This document shows, one piece after another, positions 1 through 5,365 of a DNA stretch of 5,388 nucleotides. Made by a program: the position numbers and the translations under genes. The notes below the pieces were generated by a model that made no database searches, was not told the DNA's origin, and saw nothing but the letters and a program-made list of their open reading frames with translations. Location of the stretch: the NCBI GenBank assembly GCA_947174225.1, contig CAMWIF010000204.1, positions 1 to 5,388 of the forward strand. The letters run 5' to 3'. This DNA comes from an uncultured Porphyromonadaceae bacterium (GTDB lineage Bacteria > Bacteroidota > Bacteroidia > Bacteroidales > Muribaculaceae). Positions within the stretch are counted from its first letter, which is position 1. Each line of letters begins with the position of its first letter.

Positions 1-1
1 A

Positions 2-409
2 TGCTCTGTCCTCAATACCCGACTTCTTGAACAGGAGGGCATGTATGAGCAATGGCCGGGACTGAAACGCATAATCATGATGGAAAGGGAACGCCTGTGT
101 AATGGCGTAAAATCCAGAGAAACGATATATTATCTCAGTAGTGAGGAATTAGATGATGCGTCATATTTCGCATCAAGGATACGCGCCCACTGGGGAATAG
201 AAAACAAACTGCACTGGCATCTTGATGTGACATTCAAGGAAGACCAGTGCAGGGTAAGGACAAAGAACGGTGCTGTCAATCTTTCCATAATCCGTAAGTT
301 CGCAATGGAATTGCTGAAAAAGCAGACTGACAAGTTGAGCTTGAAACGTAGGAGAAAGAAATGTATGCGAAATCTTGACTACCTTGCCAAGGTTATGAAC
401 GAAAGTTAA
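2..409 (+). CDS. ISAs1-family transposase, C-terminal part (5' end outside window)
   Basis: This is the C-terminal end of a DDE transposase of the ISAs1 (H-repeat) family, which moves its own insertion sequence by cut-and-paste chemistry. The frame is open from the first bases of the window, so the Met codon at 41 is an internal residue and not the start; only about 135 of the roughly 370 residues usual for the family are present. Counting from that Met, the family hallmark R-x-H-W-G-I-E-N-K-L-H-W-x-L-D-V-x-F-x-E-D spans residues 48-68, and E54 is probably the third acidic catalytic residue. The earlier motif YYLSS (residues 30-34) is also typical. The tail is rich in Lys and Arg and the gene ends in TAA. 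The probable right terminal repeat follows at once. The fragment looks undamaged, so the element may be intact if its left part lies outside the window. Family call is confident; activity cannot be judged. Confidence 0.9.
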   Translation, partial: CSVLNTRLLEQEGMYEQWPGLKRIIMMERERLCNGVKSRETIYYLSSEELDDASYFASRIRAHWGIENKLHWHLDVTFKEDQCRVRTKNGAVNLSIIRKFAMELLKKQTDKLSLKRRRKKCMRNLDYLAKVMNES

Positions 410-428
410 ATTTCATGCTCCAGCCCTG
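410..428 (+). repeat. Probable right terminal inverted repeat of the ISAs1-type element
   Basis: Immediately after the transposase stop codon the plus strand ends in CAGCCCTG at 421-428. Read from outside inward on the minus strand this is CAGGGCTGGAGCATGAAA, which has the CAGGG... start that I associate with ISAs1-family ends. The position just behind the transposase gene is as expected for a right end. The left end is outside the window, so neither repeat matching nor a target-site duplication can be tested. The bases just outside are AACCCCAAG. Confidence 0.5.
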
Positions 429-546
429 AACCCCAAGCCTCTTAACAATGCTCAAATGTGGGGGTCGTTTTATTTTATACGCTTCTAATATTGAGAAAGT
501 CCTGATGTGATTTTATCATGACTCATTTTTATATGTGGGTGGTTAC
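429..546. other. Non-coding spacer between insertion sequence and KilA-N remnant
   Basis: This AT-rich spacer lies between the presumed insertion sequence end and the end of the KilA-N reading frame. All frames are interrupted, including the minus-strand frames in which the missing part of the KilA-N domain would be expected. A weak pairing (ACCCC near 430 with GGGGT near 460, then a T-rich run) could be a poor terminator, but the loop is long and I do not call it one. Confidence 0.4.
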
Positions 547-810
547 CTATACATTTCGCCAATTTTCAGTGATGGAGAAACCGTTTAAACCTGCTTGGTT
601 TTTAATTATGGCGAATTCGCCATAATTAAAATTGGGATTATACACCTTCTCCCATATTCCTATGAACTCAAGAGTGTTCCTGTTGCGTAGCCAGTCAGTG
701 ATAAAGAAATCACCGTCCTTGGCACGCAGCATATCTGTGAGACAGATATATTCCTCACCATTAACTTTGACAATATTAACTTCAGTGTCTTTAACAGTTA
801 TCTTAGCCAT
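547..810 (-). pseudogene. Truncated KilA-N domain protein
   Basis: The 87-residue product begins MAKITVKDTEVNIVKVNGEEYICLTDM and continues with a DWLRNRNTLEFIG segment and NPNFNYGEFAIIKNQAGLNGF. This pattern is the first two thirds of the KilA-N domain, a DNA-binding fold found in phage and bacterial proteins; close relatives are common in gut Bacteroidales. After about residue 78 the sequence leaves the family pattern. Where relatives continue with an (S)xKxWIxxTNAxG-type stretch and the GRYGGTxAHxDIA block, this one reads SITENWRNV and stops. The missing part is not found in any frame down to the insertion sequence end at 428, so a deletion or replacement is more likely than a simple frameshift. 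The start at 810 fits the family N-terminus. The sequence upstream (811-900, read on the minus strand) is very AT-rich and I see no clear promoter in it. A short expressed protein cannot be excluded. Domain call is confident, pseudogene status less so. Confidence 0.65.
600..631. repeat. Perfect 32-bp palindrome inside the KilA-N frame
   Basis: The 16-base arm TTTTAATTATGGCGAA (600-615) is followed with no spacer by its exact reverse complement (616-631), giving 32 of 32 symmetric bases around the centre GAATTC. On the minus strand it encodes the family segment around F-N-Y-G-E-F-A-I-I-K. It could act as an operator for a dimeric protein or as a cruciform-forming or deletion-prone site. Part of the symmetry may be forced by the conserved residues it encodes. 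Confidence 0.9.
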
Positions 811-901
811 AGATTATATCAATATAGAGTTTTAAGGGTTGCATATACCGTTTCTAATAACTGAAAATTTTTACACATTTTCAAAAAAATGGCAATATTT
901 A

Positions 902-933
902 TTTGGAAACACAAAAAGAAATTGCTAAATTTG
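902..933 (+). promoter_or_regulatory. Bacteroidetes-type promoter driving the leader and AAA+ gene
   Basis: TTTG at 902-905 and TAAATTTG at 926-933 match the Bacteroidetes -33 (TTTG) and -7 (TAnnTTTG) elements exactly, with 20 bases between them, which is close to the usual spacing. The sequence upstream (about 860-900) is rich in A and T. Transcription should start near 939-942 and run rightward, directly into a hairpin at 945-977 and on through the structured region toward the AAA+ gene. This implies an untranslated leader of about 360 bases, or a separate small RNA. Confidence 0.65.
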
Positions 934-988
934 CACCATAAAGTGTAGTGGGCTTCATTTGAAGCACTTGTCACTACGCTCTCCAAAC

Positions 989-1005
989 TATTATATACAG
1001 TTTTA
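989..1005 (+). repeat. Left copy of a 17-bp perfect inverted repeat
   Basis: TATTATATACAGTTTTA at this position is the exact reverse complement of 1287-1303. The two copies enclose 281 bases holding the GC-richer structured core. Read outward from the enclosed segment, both copies give TAAAACTGTATATAATA. The bases just outside the copies differ (CTCCAAAC on the left, TGAAATAT on the right), so there is no obvious target-site duplication. Confidence 0.85.
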
Positions 1006-1205
1006 AACACTTCATTTTCAACTATGAAGCATCTGCATCAAATTACCATTCCCTTTGGTTGTGCCGCTCCACCGGGAGCTGCAAAGATGTGGTGCGCATA
1101 GACTCACACCAACATTTTCTAACTCTTAGCAACCACCGGTAGCCTATGGTGCGCCTTGACGTATCCTTATGGTTTTCGGAGGGGAGATCTTTGACATGTT
1201 GGTAG

Positions 1206-1233
1206 CTGCTCACAAGGTAGGCCTTCTGAGCAG
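1206..1233 (+). other. Stable hairpin in the leader
   Basis: CTGCTCA and TGAGCAG form a 7-bp stem, followed by one C-C mismatch and a 4-bp AAGG/CCTT stem around a TAGG loop. It is the most compact hairpin of the region. The bases after it (ACAAATGAAATTG) lack a T-run, so it is unlikely to be an intrinsic terminator. It lies about 70 bases upstream of the AAA+ start codon. Confidence 0.7.
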
Positions 1234-1260
1234 ACAAATGAAATTGAATTGTTAAACCCC

Positions 1261-1284
1261 GATGAGGCAACCCAAACCCTCATC
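1261..1284 (+). other. Hairpin just upstream of the AAA+ start codon
   Basis: GATGAGG and CCTCATC form a perfect 7-bp stem with a 10-base loop, ending 18 bases before the ATG at 1303 and two bases before the right inverted repeat. No T-run follows on either strand. Its position suggests an effect on translation start or leader folding rather than termination. Confidence 0.65.
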
Positions 1285-1286
1285 AC

Positions 1287-1303
1287 TAAAACTGTATATA
1301 ATA
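1287..1303 (+). repeat. Right copy of the 17-bp inverted repeat, covering the AAA+ translation start region
   Basis: TAAAACTGTATATAATA is the reverse complement of 989-1005. Its last base is the A of the AAA+ start codon ATG (1303-1305). If both copies are on one transcript, pairing would bury the ribosome-loading region of the gene. At DNA level the pair could instead be the ends of an invertible or mobile segment. Confidence 0.85.
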
Positions 1304-3312
1304 TGAAATATCCAAATAAATCACTCGTTCTCGCTTCTCTCCAGGTTACCCCCTACGATACAAGAAGCGTGTTTGCAAATAAATTTCCCGCTGTCGAGCT
1401 GTTTGACGACCGTCACGACTTCTTGATAAACTACACTCAGAAGGCTTTAGCTGTTCTGATGACATTCCACAATGAGCGATATCTTTATTCCGGAGAATCG
1501 AAGGGCATCCGACGTGCCGTCACTGTCTTTCTGCTCGACATCACTGCCAATTGCGTATTGGAGAATGCAACCGCCCGCATCAATATCCCCAAAGATTACT
1601 TTATTGATAGGCGTCGTGTTGACCTACCATTCGCATATTCCGACATCAATGTCGAGCATTCATATAAAGTGATTGTGCGCGATGAATCAACAAAACTTAT
1701 ACTTGGTGAAAAGGTTTTCAATCTGTTCGACGAGCAGGTCTGCGGCAATCAACCTGCCAACTGGTATAAGGTGGAAAAGGGCGGCATCTCTCCTGACGAT
1801 GTGTATCAGCTCTTCAAATCGGTTGAGGCAAAAGACTATTCTTATAATAGGGTACGGTTCTTCCTCAAACCACAGTTTAAGGTAATGCCCGCAATTATGC
1901 CGGAGATAGAAATACGTATCTATTATCCTAATGGATCGGTTGATAACAGCTTCTTCGTGCCGGAATGTTGCGACTCCTTCTTCAACGAGTACTTCGTGGC
2001 TATGCCTTTCCTTGTCACACCCTCTACAAGAGGTATCTGCTATGCCGAAATTCTCTGCATGGATTACCCCGTAGCAGGATTTGTATTCTCTACCCAAGGA
2101 CCTTGGGAATACAATTTCTGGGAAGGTGATGAATTAGTATGCCTTGAAGAATACTCGCTCAAAGCGGCTACAGACAGATTCCAAAGCTACTTCGCCACTG
2201 ATACCCAAGAGACGGAAGAGGCAGAGACTGATGACGAAGATCTTGATCACTTCCTAAATCGGTTTATCGCTACAGAAATCGGTATGGATGACTTCGACGT
2301 AACCTCCCTCTCTGAAGATTCAGACAATGCAAACCCGTCGGAAATGAATCCTGAATCCGAAGATACTGCTGCCGATTCTGGGAAAGAAGAAAGCATCACT
2401 GACAAAGATTATAAAGGAGCCCCGCAATCATCCGAAACCGAACCCAAAGTTACCAAACTGACAGAAGCCCTAAACGATTTAGTAGGCATCGGAAAAGTAA
2501 AGGAAAAACTCGCGGTTTACGAAAGGTTAGTAAATTTTAATCTACTCCGCAGTATCAACGGTCTTCCGATAAATACTACCCCACTCCATTCAATGTTTCT
2601 CGGTTCACCGGGCACGGGAAAGACAACCGTCGCAAAGATGTTGGGACAAATGCTTGCGGATGCAGGTGTGCTTTCCAAAGGACATTTGGTGATAAGGGAA
2701 CGCGCCACTCTTTTGGGTCCCAACTACAGTAACGAGGAAACCAACACCCTCAATGCTATTGAGGAGGCACAAGGTGGCATACTCCTGATTGACGAGGCAT
2801 ACCAGCTTTGTCAACCTAACGACCCGCGTGATCCGGGTAAGTTTGTGATTGAAGCCCTTATGACTGCTTTGGCTGATGAGTCAAAACGTGATTGGATGCT
2901 CATACTCGCCGGCTATCCCGACGAAATGAAACGTATGTTTGACATCAACCCCGGTTTCAAATCCCGTATCCCGGAAGCCAACATATATACCTTTGAGGAT
3001 TTCAATGAGTCGGAATTGATGAAGATAGCCGAGCAATATCTCTCTAAGCACAAGTATGAGTTGACCGAGGAGGCTCATAACAAACTGAAGGTACGCCTAT
3101 CTCTCGACTATTCCCTAAGAGATAAGAAATTCGGTAATGCACGGCACGTTATCAATATGATTCAGACGGAGATACTTCCTAAGATGGCTTGGCGTGTCAC
3201 CTCCAACGGTTGCAAAACACCTGATGCTTTGTCGCTCGTTCAAGCCGAAGACATTCAGGATTCCCGGATAGATATAACCCCTTCCCACAACCGTATCGGT
3301 TTCATCGCCTGA
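1303..3312 (+). CDS. AAA+ ATPase, CbbX/SpoVK (CbxX/CfxQ)-type, with unusual N-terminal half
   Basis: The 669-residue protein has an AAA+ module at about residues 386-665: Walker A GSPGTGKTT (434-442), Walker B ILLIDE (493-498), sensor-1 region LILAGYPDE (533-541), a conserved NPGFKSR with the probable arginine finger R555, and a sensor-2 type GNAR (611-614). The LVGIGKVKE opening and the GYPDEM and NPGFKSR blocks are typical of the CbbX/SpoVK group, whose members work as ring-shaped remodellers of other proteins. Residues 1 to about 296 are not a domain I can name. They look rich in beta-strands, with two sandwich-like stretches near 90-160 and 195-275, and may bind the substrate. Residues about 297-385 form a very acidic, probably disordered linker. 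There is no signal peptide or membrane segment, so it should be cytoplasmic. ATG 1303 is preferred over the in-frame TTG at 1249, which would place the upstream hairpin inside the coding region. The substrate is unknown. Confidence 0.9.
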   Translation: MKYPNKSLVLASLQVTPYDTRSVFANKFPAVELFDDRHDFLINYTQKALAVLMTFHNERYLYSGESKGIRRAVTVFLLDITANCVLENATARINIPKDYFIDRRRVDLPFAYSDINVEHSYKVIVRDESTKLILGEKVFNLFDEQVCGNQPANWYKVEKGGISPDDVYQLFKSVEAKDYSYNRVRFFLKPQFKVMPAIMPEIEIRIYYPNGSVDNSFFVPECCDSFFNEYFVAMPFLVTPSTRGICYAEILCMDYPVAGFVFSTQGPWEYNFWEGDELVCLEEYSLKAATDRFQSYFATDTQETEEAETDDEDLDHFLNRFIATEIGMDDFDVTSLSEDSDNANPSEMNPESEDTAADSGKEESITDKDYKGAPQSSETEPKVTKLTEALNDLVGIGKVKEKLAVYERLVNFNLLRSINGLPINTTPLHSMFLGSPGTGKTTVAKMLGQMLADAGVLSKGHLVIRERATLLGPNYSNEETNTLNAIEEAQGGILLIDEAYQLCQPNDPRDPGKFVIEALMTALADESKRDWMLILAGYPDEMKRMFDINPGFKSRIPEANIYTFEDFNESELMKIAEQYLSKHKYELTEEAHNKLKVRLSLDYSLRDKKFGNARHVINMIQTEILPKMAWRVTSNGCKTPDALSLVQAEDIQDSRIDITPSHNRIGFIA

Positions 3313-3327
3313 ATCCTCCATACAACC

Positions 3328-3367
3328 GAAGATAGTGTGCCAATTGACAGTACAGCACACTATCTTC
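3328..3367 (+). terminator. Probable intrinsic terminator of the AAA+ gene
   Basis: GAAGATAGTGTGC (3328-3340) and its exact reverse complement GCACACTATCTTC (3355-3367) form a perfect 13-bp stem with a 14-base loop, starting 15 bases after the AAA+ stop codon. It is followed by the pyrimidine-rich TTCTATAC, a modest U-tract. On the other strand the stem is followed by GGTTG, so it should act on rightward transcription. The weak U-tract leaves room for a role in 3'-end protection instead. Confidence 0.7.
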
Positions 3368-3412
3368 TTCTATACATCTAAACTCCTTATAATAACTCAT
3401 ATGCCCTTTTAA

Positions 3413-3817
3413 ATGGTGACGAAACACATCTCAAAGAACAACGTGGTTGACAGCACTGTTATGTGGTCAGACGAAGAAATACCTGTTTTTAATGAGATAC
3501 ACATAGGCATCAATCGCGTCCTACAGCTTATTATAAGTATTGAACGCACAGACACCGACAACCCACAGTACAACTGTTGCACATTCGCTAAACTGAGCGC
3601 AGATGAAACGCTTCGTTTAGCCCGAAGATTAAAGGTCCCCACTCTAAAGCTCCCCTCCTACATATCTTGCCATATAGATGCTTGGGATGATATAGAAAAA
3701 CCTTCATTATCCAATACCCGTGAATGTTTTAAAGAGATAACTGAACGACTTCTCGATGAAGGTTGCCATTTCCAAATCAAACGAATAAGCGGAGCCAACG
3801 ACTACATATGCTATTGA
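3413..3817 (+). CDS. Hypothetical protein, 134 residues
   Basis: I do not recognise this family. The product has no signal peptide or membrane segment and should be a soluble cytoplasmic protein. The N-terminal half (residues 20-60) reads like alternating strand and helix, with a hydrophobic GINRVLQLIISIER stretch. The middle holds LSADETLRLARRLKVP, probably a helix. The C-terminal part (about 95-134) is a helix (ECFKEITERLLDEG) followed by a short strand-like end. There are five cysteines, none in a clear metal-binding pattern. The start is well fixed on the upstream side because TAA directly precedes the ATG in frame. The gene ends in two TGA codons in a row. It follows the terminator-like hairpin of the AAA+ gene by 45 bases. 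I find no clear TTTG/TAnnTTTG promoter in that gap, so it may depend on read-through from the AAA+ gene. Size and place would suit an accessory or partner protein, but that is only position. Confidence 0.7.
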   Translation: MVTKHISKNNVVDSTVMWSDEEIPVFNEIHIGINRVLQLIISIERTDTDNPQYNCCTFAKLSADETLRLARRLKVPTLKLPSYISCHIDAWDDIEKPSLSNTRECFKEITERLLDEGCHFQIKRISGANDYICY

Positions 3818-3910
3818 TGAATAATAGTATACATAATCCTTTAAAAGCCTATTGTATAAGTGCCGCCAATATAAACCGATTGCCTTATCTGATTGTTATT
3901 TAGATAGAGC

Positions 3911-3923
3911 GACAATGATTGTC
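3911..3923. promoter_or_regulatory. Short palindrome upstream of the sugar kinase (possible operator)
   Basis: GACAAT-G-ATTGTC is a perfect 6-bp inverted repeat around a single G, about 110 bases before the kinase start. Such a site could bind a dimeric regulator, but it is short and I know no regulator with this exact site. The rest of the 3818-4030 gap is AT-rich and shows no other clear signal. Confidence 0.25.
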
Positions 3924-4030
3924 TCCCTTATTAATGTAGGTAAGTTAAGCATAAAACCGGTAAAAATACAAGATCGAAAAAACACTCTAAAAGTTTTGCC
4001 GGAAATATAAATAAAAGGATTTCAGCGCAT

Positions 4031-5365
4031 ATGTATTATATAGGTATAGATATAGGAACTACTTCTGTATGCGGAGTTCTTTACGACGCAGTGACCTCCC
4101 ACACGGAAAGCATAACAATAAGTAATGACTCCATTCTTTCAAGTAAAGAACTCGATGAACGTCTACAGAATCCGGAGAGGATCTATGAGATTGTCGAGAG
4201 TATCCTTACACGGTTCATAAACAGTGGCAAAGAGATTGGTGCTATCGGAGTGACCGGACAAATGCACGGTATGCTCTACATCGACGAAAACGGTAAAGCC
4301 CTCTCACCTCTCGTCACTTGGCAAGATGGACGTGGCAACCGTAAAATAAACGACACCGAAACCTACGTCGAACTCATATCACGACTCAGCGGTCATCCTG
4401 TGGCTACAGGATATGGACTTGTCACCCACTACTTCAACAAGCATAACGATTTGGTGCCATCCGAAGCAGTACACCTTGTCACAATTATGGATTATGTCAC
4501 TACACGTATGACAGGCAACGTCTCCCCTGTGACAGATCCTTCCAACGCAGCCTCGCTCGGACTCTTCGACAAATCTACTCTGCAATTTGATAAGGAAGCC
4601 CTTAAAAAACTCGGCATCAACCCTGCCATCCTACCGATAGTGGCTGATGGTAATTCACCCGTAGGTTACTATGAAGGCATACCGGTTTTTCCGGCTATAG
4701 GCGACAATCAGGCAGCATTCATAGGCTCTGTAACTAACAAGGAAGAGGCAGTACATATCACCGTAGGCACAAGTAGCCAGATTTCAGTATACTCACCTGA
4801 ATATATAGACCTCCCTACTCTCGACACCCGTCCCTTACCGGGAGGCGGCTACATTATTGCCGGAGCGGAACTCTGCGGAGGCTATTCCATAGCCCTGCTT
4901 AAGAACTTCTTTGTAGAGGTAGTGAAGCAGATTACCGGTGCCACCCCTAATGACGAAGTGATGTTTACGGCTATGGCGACAATGCCTACCGGTGGCGACG
5001 CGCCCTTGAAAGTGGAAACACAATTTGACGGCACACGTCAGCACCCTGAGAAACGCGGCAGCATTACCGGAATATCCTCAACTAACTTCCTTCCGGGTAA
5101 TCTCGTGGAGGGATTTCTATACGGCATCAGCGAAGCACTTTATCGCTACTACCGCCTCCTGCCCGATTCACTACGAGCAAACAAAAAAATGATTGTGGCG
5201 TCTGGCAACGGTCTACGCAAAAACCAGCGGTTACGCGAAGTATTTGAAGAAACCTTCCACCTACCGATGGTTCTCTCCGCCTCCCAGGAAGAAGCCGCCT
5301 ACGGAGCCGCCATCTTCGCCCGCCAATGCTCCCAATCCACACTCCCTCCCGCCAATAATCAATAA
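4031..5365 (+). CDS. FGGY-family carbohydrate kinase, probably sedoheptulokinase-like
   Basis: The enzyme should transfer phosphate from ATP to a sugar in the cytoplasm. The 444 residues cover the full two-domain FGGY fold: phosphate-1 loop GIDIGTTS (4-11), GVTGQMHGM (73-81), TWQDGR (96-101), catalytic-base motif GDNQ with D225, phosphate-2 loop VGTSSQ (245-250), LCGG (281-284), and the C-terminal nucleotide-binding pieces SGNG (391-394) and EEAAYGAA (420-427). Xylulokinases and glycerol kinases usually have a P-x-x-K-x-x-W type block after the WQD motif. Here it is replaced by TGYGLVTHYF (from 126), which, with TGQMHG and WQDGR, resembles sedoheptulokinase (product sedoheptulose 7-phosphate, feeding the pentose phosphate pathway). 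The length is slightly below the roughly 480 residues of the animal enzyme. The ATG follows AAGGA by 11 bases, a weak Shine-Dalgarno-like match. No partner gene (transporter, isomerase, regulator) is in the window. FGGY kinase is confident; the sugar is inferred, with another ketose as the alternative. Confidence 0.93.
   Translation: MYYIGIDIGTTSVCGVLYDAVTSHTESITISNDSILSSKELDERLQNPERIYEIVESILTRFINSGKEIGAIGVTGQMHGMLYIDENGKALSPLVTWQDGRGNRKINDTETYVELISRLSGHPVATGYGLVTHYFNKHNDLVPSEAVHLVTIMDYVTTRMTGNVSPVTDPSNAASLGLFDKSTLQFDKEALKKLGINPAILPIVADGNSPVGYYEGIPVFPAIGDNQAAFIGSVTNKEEAVHITVGTSSQISVYSPEYIDLPTLDTRPLPGGGYIIAGAELCGGYSIALLKNFFVEVVKQITGATPNDEVMFTAMATMPTGGDAPLKVETQFDGTRQHPEKRGSITGISSTNFLPGNLVEGFLYGISEALYRYYRLLPDSLRANKKMIVASGNGLRKNQRLREVFEETFHLPMVLSASQEEAAYGAAIFARQCSQSTLPPANNQ

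Larger units (their letters stand above)
940..1302 (+). ncRNA. Structured RNA leader or small RNA upstream of the AAA+ gene (family unknown)
   Basis: No convincing protein is encoded here on either strand, but the sequence is dense in self-complementarity. Perfect helices I can see: GTAGTG 945-950 with CACTAC 972-977, capped by GCTTC 952-956 with GAAGC 961-965; CTTCAT 1010-1015 with ATGAAG 1024-1029; GCTCC 1066-1070 with GGAGC 1075-1079; CAAAGAT 1082-1088 with ATCTTTG 1187-1193; CTGCTCA 1206-1212 with TGAGCAG 1227-1233, continued inside by AAGG and CCTT; GATGAGG 1261-1267 with CCTCATC 1278-1284. ACCAACAT 1108-1115 can pair with ATGTTGGT 1196-1203 (a pseudoknot relative to the CAAAGAT helix) or, with one bulge, with ATGTGGTG 1087-1094, so alternative folds exist. 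GC is about 52% in 1051-1240 against about 25% in 811-940, as often seen for RNA genes in AT-rich DNA. I recognise no signature of tmRNA, RNase P RNA, SRP RNA or a known riboswitch; 6S RNA is not excluded. No U-run follows the last hairpins, which favours a leader continuous with the AAA+ gene. Confidence 0.5.

Noticed and set aside
819..1010. Minus-strand reading frame of 63 codons over the promoter region
   Set aside because: It spans very AT-rich promoter DNA, its composition is low-complexity, and its beginning simply encodes the inverted repeat.
1043..1270. Minus-strand reading frame of 75 codons across the structured core
   Set aside because: The product is rich in Arg, Trp, His and Cys with no domain pattern. 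It lies exactly over the GC-richer, hairpin-dense region and reads like chance translation of an RNA-like sequence.
1249..1302. TTG start adding 18 residues to the AAA+ protein
   Set aside because: The added residues would be encoded by the GATGAGG/CCTCATC hairpin and the inverted repeat, and ATG 1303 gives a natural N-terminus.
940..1302. Retron-type non-coding RNA
   Set aside because: Pairing ends around a structured RNA recall retrons, but the downstream gene is an AAA+ ATPase and no reverse transcriptase motif (such as YxDD) is present.
989..1303. Insertion sequence or MITE with defined ends
   Set aside because: The inverted repeat is real, but the flanking bases show no duplication and no transposase is inside. 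Kept only as one model among several.
1687..2097. Minus-strand reading frame of 136 codons opposite the AAA+ gene
   Set aside because: It is fully inside a well-supported gene on the other strand and shows no recognisable domain; it is a shadow frame.
3991..3998. AAGTTTTG as a -7 element for the sugar kinase
   Set aside because: It matches 7 of 8 positions of TAnnTTTG at a sensible distance, but no TTTG is found at the expected -33 position.
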